A stretch of 64,000 nt of DNA from Martinezella rhizogenes (GTDB lineage: Bacteria; Pseudomonadota; Alphaproteobacteria; Rhizobiales; Rhizobiaceae). The notes beneath the pieces were generated by a model. The model was not told the origin of the DNA. It saw only the letters and a list, made by a program, of their open reading frames with translations, and ran no database searches. How positions within the stretch are numbered: position 1 is the stretch's first letter; the number at the start of each line of letters is the position of its first letter. The stretch covers positions 434,001 to 498,000 of the forward strand of contig JAAMEZ010000021.1 of the NCBI GenBank assembly GCA_013322215.1, written 5' to 3'. A program made the translations under genes and the position numbers. Positions 45,673 to 54,163 of this stretch are shown one piece after another.

Positions 45673-46808
45673 CGAGGAGTGTCTCCTGGCTGTTGTGCTG
45701 GAACGGTCGAAATACGAATGCGGGCGGCCATGTTCGGCATGGTACCGTCGGGTGGATTGACGAGCGCAAGGCGCAGCGTGATCGTGCCTTTCTCCGCCGA
45801 GGCGACCGGCCATAACTGCAGGATCTCGATCGCGAAAGGCTTGTCCGGGAAGCCGTCGAGGACAGCCTCGCCGCGAAGGCCAGGTCGAAGCTCGCCGATA
45901 TTGGTCTCGGCCACGTCGGCGTCGATCACCAGGCTCCTGGTATCGGTAATCGTCAGCAGGCTTTCGTTTTCCTTGATACTGTCCACACGGGCCAGCACCC
46001 GGCTGCCGACACGGGCGTCGAGCCGCGTCACCGTGCCCGAGATCGGGGCTCTGACGGTCAACGCATCAACATGCTCTTGCGCGATCTGCACGCCGAGTCG
46101 GGCCCTGGTATAACTTTGACGTGCCTGATCGACCGCATTCAGCGCCGTATCTCTGGCTGTCTGCGCCTCCTCGACGGACTGGATCGAGACAGCGCTCTTT
46201 GCAGAGAGCGTCGCATTGCGTTGCAGCGAGCTGTCGGCCTGCTTGAGCGCCAGGATCTTTCCGTCAAGGACAAGCTTGGTGGCATCGCTGTCAGCCTTGG
46301 CTTGTTCCAGTGAGAAATCAGCGTTGACATCATCGATTTTGACGATGATCTGCCCGGCTTCGACGCGATCGCCGATACTGACGCCAACCGATGCGATCTC
46401 TCCCTCATATTTGGAAAAGACCGTCACGATGCGCGGTGCGACGACGAAACCGGACCCGGTTATCTCGGGCGCTGATGCCGGTTTGGGCGAATTGGCGGAA
46501 GGGATGGGCGAACCAATGCCGGAAGCCGCCTGGATGGATGAAACACTTGGTTTGTCGTCGGTTTGCGCCATGCCCTGCGGCGTCGTGATTTCCGGCGACG
46601 ATTGCAGTGCCGCTTTGATACGAGGTGCAATATCCGGCCAGAAGAAAGCGACCGCGATCGCGCTGACGCCAAGGGCGAGCATGGCACTTGAGAGGACAAG
46701 CCGCCAGCTCTTCTTGACCGGCGGCTCCACCGTTTGGAACGAAGGCTCAAGAGACAATGACCTGAGCGTTTCGGCGAGTTTGCGATTTTGTTCGGTGTTC
46801 GTGTTCAT
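45669..46808 (-). CDS. HlyD/MacA-type periplasmic adaptor of an ABC exporter
   Basis: The 379-residue membrane fusion protein has a short cytoplasmic start, one membrane helix at about 35-57 (LVLSSAMLALGVSAIAVAFFWP) and a Pro/Ser-rich linker. A lipoyl/barrel-sandwich half (VFSKYEGEIASVGVSIGDRVEAGQIIVKID) follows, then a coiled-coil hairpin of about 100 residues and the returning half (VRAPISGTVTRLDARVGSRV). A beta-barrel closes it (VDADVAETNIGELRPGLRG). It is the first gene of the four-gene operon. The adaptor would link the inner-membrane exporter to an outer-membrane channel, which is not encoded here. The exported substrate is unknown. Confidence 0.93.
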   Translation of the reverse strand: MNTNTEQNRKLAETLRSLSLEPSFQTVEPPVKKSWRLVLSSAMLALGVSAIAVAFFWPDIAPRIKAALQSSPEITTPQGMAQTDDKPSVSSIQAASGIGSPIPSANSPKPASAPEITGSGFVVAPRIVTVFSKYEGEIASVGVSIGDRVEAGQIIVKIDDVNADFSLEQAKADSDATKLVLDGKILALKQADSSLQRNATLSAKSAVSIQSVEEAQTARDTALNAVDQARQSYTRARLGVQIAQEHVDALTVRAPISGTVTRLDARVGSRVLARVDSIKENESLLTITDTRSLVIDADVAETNIGELRPGLRGEAVLDGFPDKPFAIEILQLWPVASAEKGTITLRLALVNPPDGTMPNMAARIRISTVPAQQPGDTPR

Positions 46809-47224
46809 GCCGCCAACAAGAACAGGACGCGCAAAAACTCGACCTCAAACGCATTCTAGCTCGTACTCGATCGCGATCTGGTACTTTTGCCCCTACTGCC
46901 TCGAAACGGTCTTCTTGCGCCAGTCCAGAGGCGCAATCTCCGTTACACGGCGAAATTCACGGTTGAAATCGGACTTGGTCTGAAAGACCACCGCACACAT
47001 CATCTCGATCGCGGATTTTTCCGTTTCTCCGGTTTCAGATCGATCCTTTCCACGCAAACGCCGCCCCCATCTGGTGCTCGGAACTGAACAGCGTTTCAGA
47101 AAAACGAAATTGCTCAACTGACATTCAAGGAAGATGGTTGTTGTCGGAGGCTCGGCCCGGACAGGGTCTGAGAGGAGTGATCTGTGACCAGACGGGGAAC
47201 GATCTCGCGGTCGAGGGGAGGCAT
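46809..47224. other. Intergenic region with regulator remnant
   Basis: This 416-base divergent gap lies between the exporter operon and the sugar ABC operon. It contains the AraC remnant listed separately and the leader of the first permease gene, with a strong GGGGAGG ribosome site at 47214-47220. No other gene is supported. Confidence 0.5.
46893..47015 (-). pseudogene. Remnant of an AraC family regulator (last DNA-binding helices)
   Basis: On the minus strand the text FQTKSDFNREFRRVTEIAPLDWRKK matches the end of an AraC helix-turn-helix domain (GFQTKSNFNREFRRVTGxSPxxWR pattern). The residues just before it (EMMCAVV) still fit the second recognition region, but upstream of about 47015 there is no more regulator-like text. 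Only about 40 codons of the gene remain. Confidence 0.7.
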
Positions 47225-48241
47225 ATGGTGAGCGGCAGCAAGAGCGCCGGCACGACGAGCGGCGGTACGCCTAAGAAGCCTATCAAGCTGAGCCAGGAAG
47301 CCGTTGTTGTCGGCATTTCGATCTTATTGTTTTTGATTTTCTCCATCAGCCTCAACAACTTTCTGTCAGAAGGCAACATCGTCGCCCTCCTGAAGAATGT
47401 ATCCATCCTCGGCACGCTGGCGGTGGGCATGGGGTTTGTCGTGGTCGGGCGCGGCATCGACCTGACCATGGTCGCCGTCATGGTCGTCGGCGTCGCATTC
47501 AGCATCTGGATTTCGTCCTGGGGCATCGATTTCACGCTGGCGGTCCTGATAGGCGCGGTGCTTGTCGCCTTGATCGGCCTCTTTACCGGCATCATGATAG
47601 CCTTTGCCGACATCCCCCCGATCTTCGCGACGCTCGCCATCGCTTCCTCCGTCTATGGTTCGGGCCGGATCGTCTTTGCCTCCGACGTGCTTTATGCGCC
47701 CAACAATGTCGCCTGGCTGAAATGGATCGGATCCGGAGCGGTATTTGGGATTCCGGCTTCGGTTGTCATCTTCGGCGCGGTGACGGCGATCATGGGCCTG
47801 TTTCTCAGGAAAACACGCTTCGGGCGACTGGTCTACGCGACCGGCGACAATCCGAGCGCGGCGCGCAACATGGGTCTGCCGACACGACCGATCATCGTTA
47901 CGCAATATGTCATCAGTGCGCTGATTGCCTTTACCGCTGGCCTTATCATGACGGGCCTTGTGACCGGCATCAACACCCGCCTCTACAATTCCAGCCTGAT
48001 CTACGATGTGCTTCTGGTGGTTGTGCTTGGCGGCATCGGCCTGTCCGGCGGGCAAGGCGGGGTGCGCAACGTCATTGTCGGCACGATCCTGGTCGGCATT
48101 CTCACCAATGGCATGACGATCCTGAACTTCAGCTACACCAGCCAGAACCTCATAAAGAGCATCATTCTGCTAAGTGCGCTTGCCATCGATGCGATCATCA
48201 ATCCACGGGATGAGCAGACCTCGCAAAGCGGGGATATCTAA
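47225..48241 (+). CDS. Ribose-type ABC transporter permease
   Basis: The 338-residue RbsC-type permease has about ten membrane segments. The family core is visible in GTLAVGMGFVVVGRGIDLTMVAVMVVG, IAFADIPPIFATLAIASSVYG, GDNPSAARNMGLPTRPI and VVVLGGIGLSGGQGGVRNVIVGTILVG. The ATG at 47225 has GGGGAGG four bases upstream; the frame is open back to 47138 but that part is not membrane-like. It is the first gene of an importer operon with a periplasmic binding protein, a second (fused) permease and a double ATPase. Two different permeases suggest a heterodimeric channel. Confidence 0.94.
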   Translation: MVSGSKSAGTTSGGTPKKPIKLSQEAVVVGISILLFLIFSISLNNFLSEGNIVALLKNVSILGTLAVGMGFVVVGRGIDLTMVAVMVVGVAFSIWISSWGIDFTLAVLIGAVLVALIGLFTGIMIAFADIPPIFATLAIASSVYGSGRIVFASDVLYAPNNVAWLKWIGSGAVFGIPASVVIFGAVTAIMGLFLRKTRFGRLVYATGDNPSAARNMGLPTRPIIVTQYVISALIAFTAGLIMTGLVTGINTRLYNSSLIYDVLLVVVLGGIGLSGGQGGVRNVIVGTILVGILTNGMTILNFSYTSQNLIKSIILLSALAIDAIINPRDEQTSQSGDI

Positions 48242-48271
48242 AATCTCGAGACGTCCAATAGGGAGGAAACT

Positions 48272-49291
48272 ATGACGGTTCTCAAGAAAATACTGATGGT
48301 CGTCGGCCTCGGCGCCGCCGCACTCTTCACGGCTTCTACCATCGCATCGGCGCAGGAGACCGACCAGGTCGGTCGCCAAGCCTATATCGACTCGATGAAA
48401 GGCAAGAAGGTCATTTTCGTGCCGATCTCTCAAGGGTTCGATCTCAACCAGGCCTGGGTCGCCGTCTGGCAGCGGCACGCCGCCCGCTACGGCTTCAAGC
48501 TTGAAGTGCGTGACCCCAATGGCGACACCAATGCCGGTATTCGCGCCATGCAGGGTGCGATCGCCGAAAAGCCGGACCTGCTCATCGTTCAAAATCCCGA
48601 TGTGCAGACCTATGCCCGCCTGCTCAAGCAAGCGCAACAAGCCGGCATCAAGGTGCTGCAGGTCAACATGCAATCAGCGACCCAGACCGACAGCTATGTC
48701 GGCAATGACTGGATCGAAATGGGCAAGCTGGAGATGACGGAGCTCGCCAAGGCCTGCACCGGTCCCAAGGCGCCGTCGCACAAGGTCGTCTGGCTCGCAG
48801 GCGTGCAGACCGGAGCCGCCAACATCTTCATGCGCACCGGTATAGACGAAATCCTGAAGCAATACCCCGAACTGCAACTCGTCTCCGACCAGCCTGCCGA
48901 TTATTCCAGCGAAAAGGCCCGCCAGATCACTGAGACCGTTTTGCAGCAGCATCCCGACCTTTGTGGGATCATGGGCATCTGGGACAACGCCGAGGTCGGC
49001 GCGGGTGCTGCGGTCGCCGCAGCCGGCAAGCAGGACCAGGTAACGATCGTCACCAACGGTGCCGGCAGCGATACCGGCTGCCAAAGCATCAAGAACGGCC
49101 TCCTGGACGTGATCTACAATTTCAACGCGCCGATCCAGGGCGAAATCGCCGCCCAGCAGATTTCCGAGCTTCTGCAGCATCCCGATCGCCAGGCCGGCAG
49201 CGAAAAGACGATCTTCTTCGGGCCGATAACCCGCGTCGACAAAACCAACGCAAGCGGCCGAAACTGCTGGAAGCTCGACGAGCTCAAGTAA
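48272..49291 (+). CDS. Sugar ABC transporter substrate-binding protein, RbsB-like
   Basis: The 339-residue periplasmic protein has a signal peptide (KILMVVGLGAAALFTASTIASA, cleavage AQE near 25) and the Peripla_BP_4 fold: VIFVPISQGFDLNQAWVAVWQRHAARYG, DTNAGIRAMQGAIAEKPDLLIVQNPDVQT, KVVWLAGVQTGAANIFMRTGIDEIL, CGIMGIWDNAEVGAGAAVAAAG and DTGCQSIKNGLLDVIYNF. Such proteins bind monosaccharides, polyols or related compounds. GGAGG lies seven bases before the ATG. It is 30 bases after the first permease and 12 bases before the fused permease. Confidence 0.94.
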   Translation: MTVLKKILMVVGLGAAALFTASTIASAQETDQVGRQAYIDSMKGKKVIFVPISQGFDLNQAWVAVWQRHAARYGFKLEVRDPNGDTNAGIRAMQGAIAEKPDLLIVQNPDVQTYARLLKQAQQAGIKVLQVNMQSATQTDSYVGNDWIEMGKLEMTELAKACTGPKAPSHKVVWLAGVQTGAANIFMRTGIDEILKQYPELQLVSDQPADYSSEKARQITETVLQQHPDLCGIMGIWDNAEVGAGAAVAAAGKQDQVTIVTNGAGSDTGCQSIKNGLLDVIYNFNAPIQGEIAAQQISELLQHPDRQAGSEKTIFFGPITRVDKTNASGRNCWKLDELK

Positions 49292-49303
49292 CGGAACGAA
49301 CAG

Positions 49304-51421
49304 ATGAGCATGGCTGAAAGCCTGATACGATTGCGCTATCGCGTCCTCCCCGACCACGTGGTCGGGGAAATCCTTGCGAAGAAATGGATCGACAGCGTCA
49401 TTCCCTTTTTCGCGCTGATCCTGCTGTGTGCAATTTTTGGGTCGATCGTCCCGGGATTCTTCGACGTCGCGACATTGACCAATCTCAGCGGCCAAACCGC
49501 TGAATTGGGTCTGATCGTGCTCGGGCTCACGATCGTCATGATATCGGGCGGCATCGATCTTTCGATCGGATCGACCTTCGCCCTCACTGTCCTGGCCGCG
49601 CTCTACGGCATGAATGTCGCCCAATGGAGCTTCGGTGTCGGGCTTGCCGCCACCTTGGCCGTCGGCGCGACCTGCGGGGCGATCAATGCCTTCATGGTGG
49701 GCATTCTGCGGATGCGCGCCTTCCTGACCACGCTCGTCACGCTGATCATCTTTCGCTCGACCTTTGAGATCATCTTTCCGCAGGTCTCGACGGCGTTGGT
49801 GACCAGCTCTCCGGATTCGCCACTCTACGACTATCTGGGCCTTGGTCGCATCGGCGGCATACCCGTGTCCTTCGCCTTCTTTGTCATCGTCGCGATCATC
49901 CTGCACATCGTGCTGTCGCGCGGCCGCTACGGCTGGCGGCTATTCGCCGTCGGCGGCGCTCGTCGATCGGCCTACAATGCCGGCATCAACGTGCGCTTGA
50001 CCGTGTTCAGCGCCTACGTGGTCTGCTCCGTGTTCGTCGCGCTCGCCGCCTTCCTGTTCTGCGCCCGCATCGGCAGTGCAGCCTCCGACATTGGCTCCGG
50101 CCTCGAACTCCAGGCGCTGACCGCCACCGTCCTCGGCGGCATTTCCCTCGGTGGCGGACGCGGCTCGGTGGCGAAGGCCCTGATGGGTGTCGTTTTCGTC
50201 CTCGTCCTCTCCAACAGCCTGCTGACGCTTGCCGTACCCGGCCCGGTCAACGACCTGACCCTGGGCTTCGTGCTGCTTGCCTCGGTCTTCCTCGATGTCC
50301 GATGGGTTAAAAATCGCCACAAGATCCTGCGTAGCGTCTATATCTCGCCCACCTTTGCCAAGATGCCGGAGGCGGTTTCCACCGCCCCGGGCATGCCGAT
50401 GGCGGTCAATGATCGCCTGAAGGATGTCGGCGTGATCGGACTTGGCATCCTTGACGGCGCCGAGGACGTGATCTTCGACCGGGAAGACCGGCTCTACACC
50501 GGAAGCCGCCAAGGCGAGATCCTGCGCTTTTATCCGCCCGACTATACCCGCCGTGAGGTCTTTGCCCATATCGGCGGGGCACCGCTCGGCATGGCCTTCG
50601 ACCGGCAGGGCAATCTCGTCGTCTGCGTCGCCGGCATGGGCCTTTATCAGGTGTCTCCGGCGGGCGAAGCGAAGCTTCTCACGGCCGAGACAAATCGCAG
50701 CCTGACATCGGTCGTCGACGACAGCACGATGAAACTCGCCGACGACTGCGACATCCTTCCCGATGGGCGGATCGTATTTTCCGAAGCGACCGTGCGCTTT
50801 GAAATGCACGACTGGTATGCCGATGCGCTTGAAAGCCGTGGCAACGGCCGCATCATCGTTCACGACACGGCAAGCGGCGTTACCCGGACGTTGATTTCCA
50901 ATCTCGTATTCCCGAACGGCGTCTGCACATCCTTCGACGGACAATCGGTCCTGTTTGCCGAAAGCTGGGCGTGCCGCATCAACCGCTATTATTTCACCGG
51001 ACCCAAGGCCGGCAAGCTCGAACGGGTGATTGAGGGCCTGCCGGGCTATCCCGACAACATAAACCGCGCGTCCGACGGCACTTATTGGCTGGCATTGATG
51101 GGCATGCGGACACCCGCGCTCGATCTGTCGCTGGAAATGCCCGGCTTTCGCCGGCGGATGGCACGGCGCGTGTCCGAAGACGCCTGGCTGATGCCCAATC
51201 TCAACACCGGCTGCGTGCTGCGCTTTAATGAAAAAGGCGAAATCCTCGAAAGCTTCTGGGATCAGACGGGCGAAAAGCATCCGATGATTACGTCGATGCG
51301 CGAGCACAAGGGCATGCTTTATCTCTGCGGCATCTTCAATAACCGCATGGGTACGCTCCCGCTGCCGGGAGCTGACAAGACCTGGTTCAGTACCGATTCC
51401 TACTGGGGCAAACCGGCATGA
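49304..51421 (+). CDS. Ribose-type ABC permease fused to an SMP-30/strictosidine-synthase-like domain
   Basis: The single 705-residue frame holds two complete modules. Residues 1 to about 345 form an RbsC-type permease (LGLIVLGLTIVMISGGIDLSIGS, INAFMVGILRMRAFLTTLVTLIIF, ALTATVLGGISLGGGRGSVAKALMG). Residues of about 364-700 form a six-bladed beta-propeller of the SMP-30/gluconolactonase/strictosidine-synthase group (GAEDVIFDREDRLYTGSRQGEI, GAPLGMAFDRQGNLVVC, LVFPNGVCTSFDG, GLPGYPDNINRASDGTYWLA). No stop or ribosome site separates them, and the next gene overlaps the stop by four bases. Because RbsC-type permeases end in the cytoplasm, the propeller should be cytoplasmic, where it could hydrolyse an incoming lactone. 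That function is inferred. Confidence 0.92.
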   Translation: MSMAESLIRLRYRVLPDHVVGEILAKKWIDSVIPFFALILLCAIFGSIVPGFFDVATLTNLSGQTAELGLIVLGLTIVMISGGIDLSIGSTFALTVLAALYGMNVAQWSFGVGLAATLAVGATCGAINAFMVGILRMRAFLTTLVTLIIFRSTFEIIFPQVSTALVTSSPDSPLYDYLGLGRIGGIPVSFAFFVIVAIILHIVLSRGRYGWRLFAVGGARRSAYNAGINVRLTVFSAYVVCSVFVALAAFLFCARIGSAASDIGSGLELQALTATVLGGISLGGGRGSVAKALMGVVFVLVLSNSLLTLAVPGPVNDLTLGFVLLASVFLDVRWVKNRHKILRSVYISPTFAKMPEAVSTAPGMPMAVNDRLKDVGVIGLGILDGAEDVIFDREDRLYTGSRQGEILRFYPPDYTRREVFAHIGGAPLGMAFDRQGNLVVCVAGMGLYQVSPAGEAKLLTAETNRSLTSVVDDSTMKLADDCDILPDGRIVFSEATVRFEMHDWYADALESRGNGRIIVHDTASGVTRTLISNLVFPNGVCTSFDGQSVLFAESWACRINRYYFTGPKAGKLERVIEGLPGYPDNINRASDGTYWLALMGMRTPALDLSLEMPGFRRRMARRVSEDAWLMPNLNTGCVLRFNEKGEILESFWDQTGEKHPMITSMREHKGMLYLCGIFNNRMGTLPLPGADKTWFSTDSYWGKPA

Positions 51422-52512
51422 GACCATTCGGAGAATTCCTCGACCGCTTCCTGGGCCGCGGCGCCTGGGCCGTCACCGTCCCGACTTTCGACGGACCACT
51501 TTTACCGAACCAGAAGCTGGAAGAGGCAGAGACGCTTACGCTGCTCGAAGCAGCGGACAACCTGATATCGACACCCAAGGGCATTCTCGTTTCGAGCGGC
51601 AAGCGCCTCCTGCGCATCCAGCCCAATGGCGGTATGGAGGAGGTTGCCAGCTTTCCTCAGGATATCACGGCGCTCGCCACGGCGCGCGGCATGACGGCAG
51701 TCGCACTCGATGGCGAAGGCGTCGCTATCCGTGGCGGCGCCCATGACGGCGCGGCTTTCAAGAGCACGGCCAATGTAAACCTTGATTGCGTGACGGCGCT
51801 GACCTTCCTGAACAACGATACGTTGCTCGTCGCCAACGGCTCGACGACATCAGGCGTCTCCGGCTGGCGACGCGATCTCATGCAGAAGGGCTGTTCCGGC
51901 AGCCTTTTGAAGATCGATCTGGGCGCGCGCAAGGTCGATCTCGTAAAGTCGGATCTTGCCTGGCCGGCAGGCGTGGCGACAACCGGCTCCAACCGCATCT
52001 TCGTCAGCGAGGCGTGGCGACACCGGGTCATATCGATCGATCTCGCTTCCGGACAGGTTGAAAACGCGCTCGAACACCTGCCCGCCTACCCGGCACGCAT
52101 CGCCCCTGCCGTCGATGCAGGCTACTGGCTGACGTTTTATTCGACGCGCAACCAACTGGTGGAATTCATTTTACGCGAGGATCGCTATCGCGAACGCATG
52201 CTTGCAGAGGTTCCGGAGGCGTTTTGGATGGCGCCGTCACTGAGTTCCTGGAGCTCTTACCAGGAACCAATGCAGGGCAGCCAGCTCAAGCAGATGGGCG
52301 TCCTTAAACCCTATGCCGTGACCCGCTCTTACGGGCTTGTTGTCAATTGCGACTCGCAGATGCGGCCGCTGGCGAGCTTTCATTCGCGCGCCGACGGCAA
52401 GGCGCACGGAACTGTGGCGGCCTGCGAACATGGCGACGACCTGATCGTGGCGTCGCGCGGCGGCTCCAAGGTCCTCAGGCTTTTCGGTGCGGCGAACGGG
52501 CAGCGAGGCTGA
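51418..52512 (+). CDS. SMP-30/strictosidine-synthase-like protein
   Basis: The 364-residue protein has no signal peptide and the repeated blade pattern of a beta-propeller (ADNLISTPKGILVSSGKRLLRIQPNGG, NNDTLLVANGS, DLAWPAGVATTGSNRIFVSEAWRHRVISID, LPAYPARIAPAVDAGYWLTFYS). It resembles the propeller half of the preceding fusion protein (compare FAESWACRINRYYF with VSEAWRHRVISIDL), so the pair may stem from a duplication. The start overlaps the stop of the fusion gene (ATGA) and the next gene starts one base after its stop, so it is firmly in the importer operon. A lactonase or esterase role is probable, but catalytic metal ligands could not be assigned. Confidence 0.85.
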   Translation: MRPFGEFLDRFLGRGAWAVTVPTFDGPLLPNQKLEEAETLTLLEAADNLISTPKGILVSSGKRLLRIQPNGGMEEVASFPQDITALATARGMTAVALDGEGVAIRGGAHDGAAFKSTANVNLDCVTALTFLNNDTLLVANGSTTSGVSGWRRDLMQKGCSGSLLKIDLGARKVDLVKSDLAWPAGVATTGSNRIFVSEAWRHRVISIDLASGQVENALEHLPAYPARIAPAVDAGYWLTFYSTRNQLVEFILREDRYRERMLAEVPEAFWMAPSLSSWSSYQEPMQGSQLKQMGVLKPYAVTRSYGLVVNCDSQMRPLASFHSRADGKAHGTVAACEHGDDLIVASRGGSKVLRLFGAANGQRG

Positions 52513-52513
52513 C

Positions 52514-54007
52514 ATGGGCAATATCATCGAATTCACAAATGCGACCAAGACCTTCGGCGGCATAGCGGCCTTCCGCAATGTCGATTTCACGCTTGAGCCG
52601 GGTGAGATCCATGCGCTCCTTGGCGAAAACGGCGCGGGAAAGTCGACGCTGACCAAGGTTATGTCCGGGGTCTATCGCCTCAGCGAGGGTAAGCTCTCTT
52701 ATGATGGCCGCGAGGTGGATTTCGGTTCGCCATCGGAAGCCCTGAAGGCGGGCATTGCCATGGTGTTCCAGGAAACCAACCTGGTGCCGGCAATGACCGT
52801 GGCACAGAACCTCTATTTGGGCGAGGAAAAGCTATTCAACCGTCTGCGCGGTCTTAACATCCAGGCCCGGCAGTTCCTCGTCGGCATGGGGTTTCAGGTC
52901 GATCCGACCGCGCAGGTGAGCACGCTCGGCGCAGCCCATAAGCAGATGGTCGAAATCGCCCGAGCTGTGCATCACAAGGCGAAGGTCATTATTTTCGACG
53001 AGCCGACGGCGACGCTGACACCAGAGGAAAAACGCCATTTCTTCAATCTCGTGGGCCGGCTGGTCAAGGCCGGGGTGGCGATAGTCTTCATCACCCATGC
53101 GCTCGAGGAAGCATTGCAGGTCGCCAACCGCATCACGGTGATGCGCGATGGTGAAATCGTCGCCACCGGCAAGGCTGGAGACTTCAGCCGCAATTCCATC
53201 GTCCAGGCGATGGTGGGCCGCAACCTTTCCGAAACTCTGCACGGATCGGCAAAGCGCGTTCCTCGCAGCTATGGCGAAAAGGTCCTGTCGGTGGAGAATT
53301 TGTCCTGCGCCGGCCTGGTGCGGAACTCGTCCTTCTCCGTCTTCGCAGGCCAGGTCACCGGCATGTTCGGGCTTGTCGGCGCCGGCCGAACGGAGATGGC
53401 CAAAGTGATCTCCGGCGTGATGAAGCGGAACCTGTTTCATGGCGGCGAAATCCGGCTCTTCGGCAAGTCGGTGCGCTACCGCGTCCCGCGGCCGGCCATG
53501 CTCGACGGCATCGTCTATGTTACCGAGGACCGCAAGCTCGATGGCTTCTTCGAGACGATGACCGGCGGCGAGAACCTGCAGATCGGTGAATTGTCCAATG
53601 GCGTCAACCCGTTCTCGATCGTCTCGCTGGCGCGAGCCAAGGAATTGGTCGCCGATTGGGGCGCTCGGCTTCGGCTCAAGCAAATCAACGATCAGGCGCG
53701 GATGATCGAGCTATCAGGCGGAAATCAGCAGAAGGTGGTGATCGCCAAATCGCTGATCCAGAAACCGAAACTGATCATTTTCGACGAGCCGACGCGCGGC
53801 GTCGATGTCGGCGCCATTGTCGAGATTCATCAGCTGATCAGCGATCTCGCCGACAATGGCATGGCCGTCGTCGTCATCTCCTCCTACCTGCCGGAAATCA
53901 TGGCCGTTTCCGATCGAATTCTCGTGGTCAAGCGCGGCCGTGTTGTCGAAGAAATGATGGCATCGGATGCCTCCGAAGAGAAAATCATGTTTGCAGCCGT
54001 TCATTGA
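52514..54007 (+). CDS. Ribose-type ABC transporter ATPase (double cassette)
   Basis: The 497-residue ATPase has two fused ABC cassettes like RbsA/MglA. The first has Walker A GENGAGKST near residues 38-46, VFQETNLVPAMTVAQNLYLGEE, Walker B VIIFDEPTATLTP and the switch ITHALEEAL. The second has the degenerate GLVGAGRTEMAK, VTEDRKLDGFF, signature LSGGNQQKVVIAKSLI and Walker B LIIFDEPTRGVDVGA. This is the usual pattern in which only part of the sites hydrolyse ATP. The ATG at 52514 follows the previous stop directly and defines the start. It powers the two-permease importer. Confidence 0.95.
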   Translation: MGNIIEFTNATKTFGGIAAFRNVDFTLEPGEIHALLGENGAGKSTLTKVMSGVYRLSEGKLSYDGREVDFGSPSEALKAGIAMVFQETNLVPAMTVAQNLYLGEEKLFNRLRGLNIQARQFLVGMGFQVDPTAQVSTLGAAHKQMVEIARAVHHKAKVIIFDEPTATLTPEEKRHFFNLVGRLVKAGVAIVFITHALEEALQVANRITVMRDGEIVATGKAGDFSRNSIVQAMVGRNLSETLHGSAKRVPRSYGEKVLSVENLSCAGLVRNSSFSVFAGQVTGMFGLVGAGRTEMAKVISGVMKRNLFHGGEIRLFGKSVRYRVPRPAMLDGIVYVTEDRKLDGFFETMTGGENLQIGELSNGVNPFSIVSLARAKELVADWGARLRLKQINDQARMIELSGGNQQKVVIAKSLIQKPKLIIFDEPTRGVDVGAIVEIHQLISDLADNGMAVVVISSYLPEIMAVSDRILVVKRGRVVEEMMASDASEEKIMFAAVH

Positions 54008-54039
54008 TCCCCTCCCAATTCAGGCATCTCAATAGGTCG

Positions 54040-54070
54040 CTTGCGCCGAGCATCGCAGGCGGCTTTTTTC
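54040..54070 (+). terminator. Possible terminator of the sugar importer operon
   Basis: A short, imperfect hairpin (GCGCC to GGCGG region) is followed by a run of six T at 54064-54069, 57 bases after the ATPase stop. The stem is only four to five base pairs, so the call is weak. Confidence 0.35.
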
Positions 54071-54163
54071 TACGGTCGATCTTGTCATGATCGCATGGCG
54101 GAATATGCTGACGTTCGGAGGGGTCGATCGGTATCGATCGGCGCAAGTGAGACCATAATAATC

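Noticed and set aside
48674..51427. Long minus-strand frames opposite the binding protein and fused permease genes
   Set aside because: They have Asp/Arg/His-biased composition and no motif. The sense strand encodes well-conserved transporter proteins.
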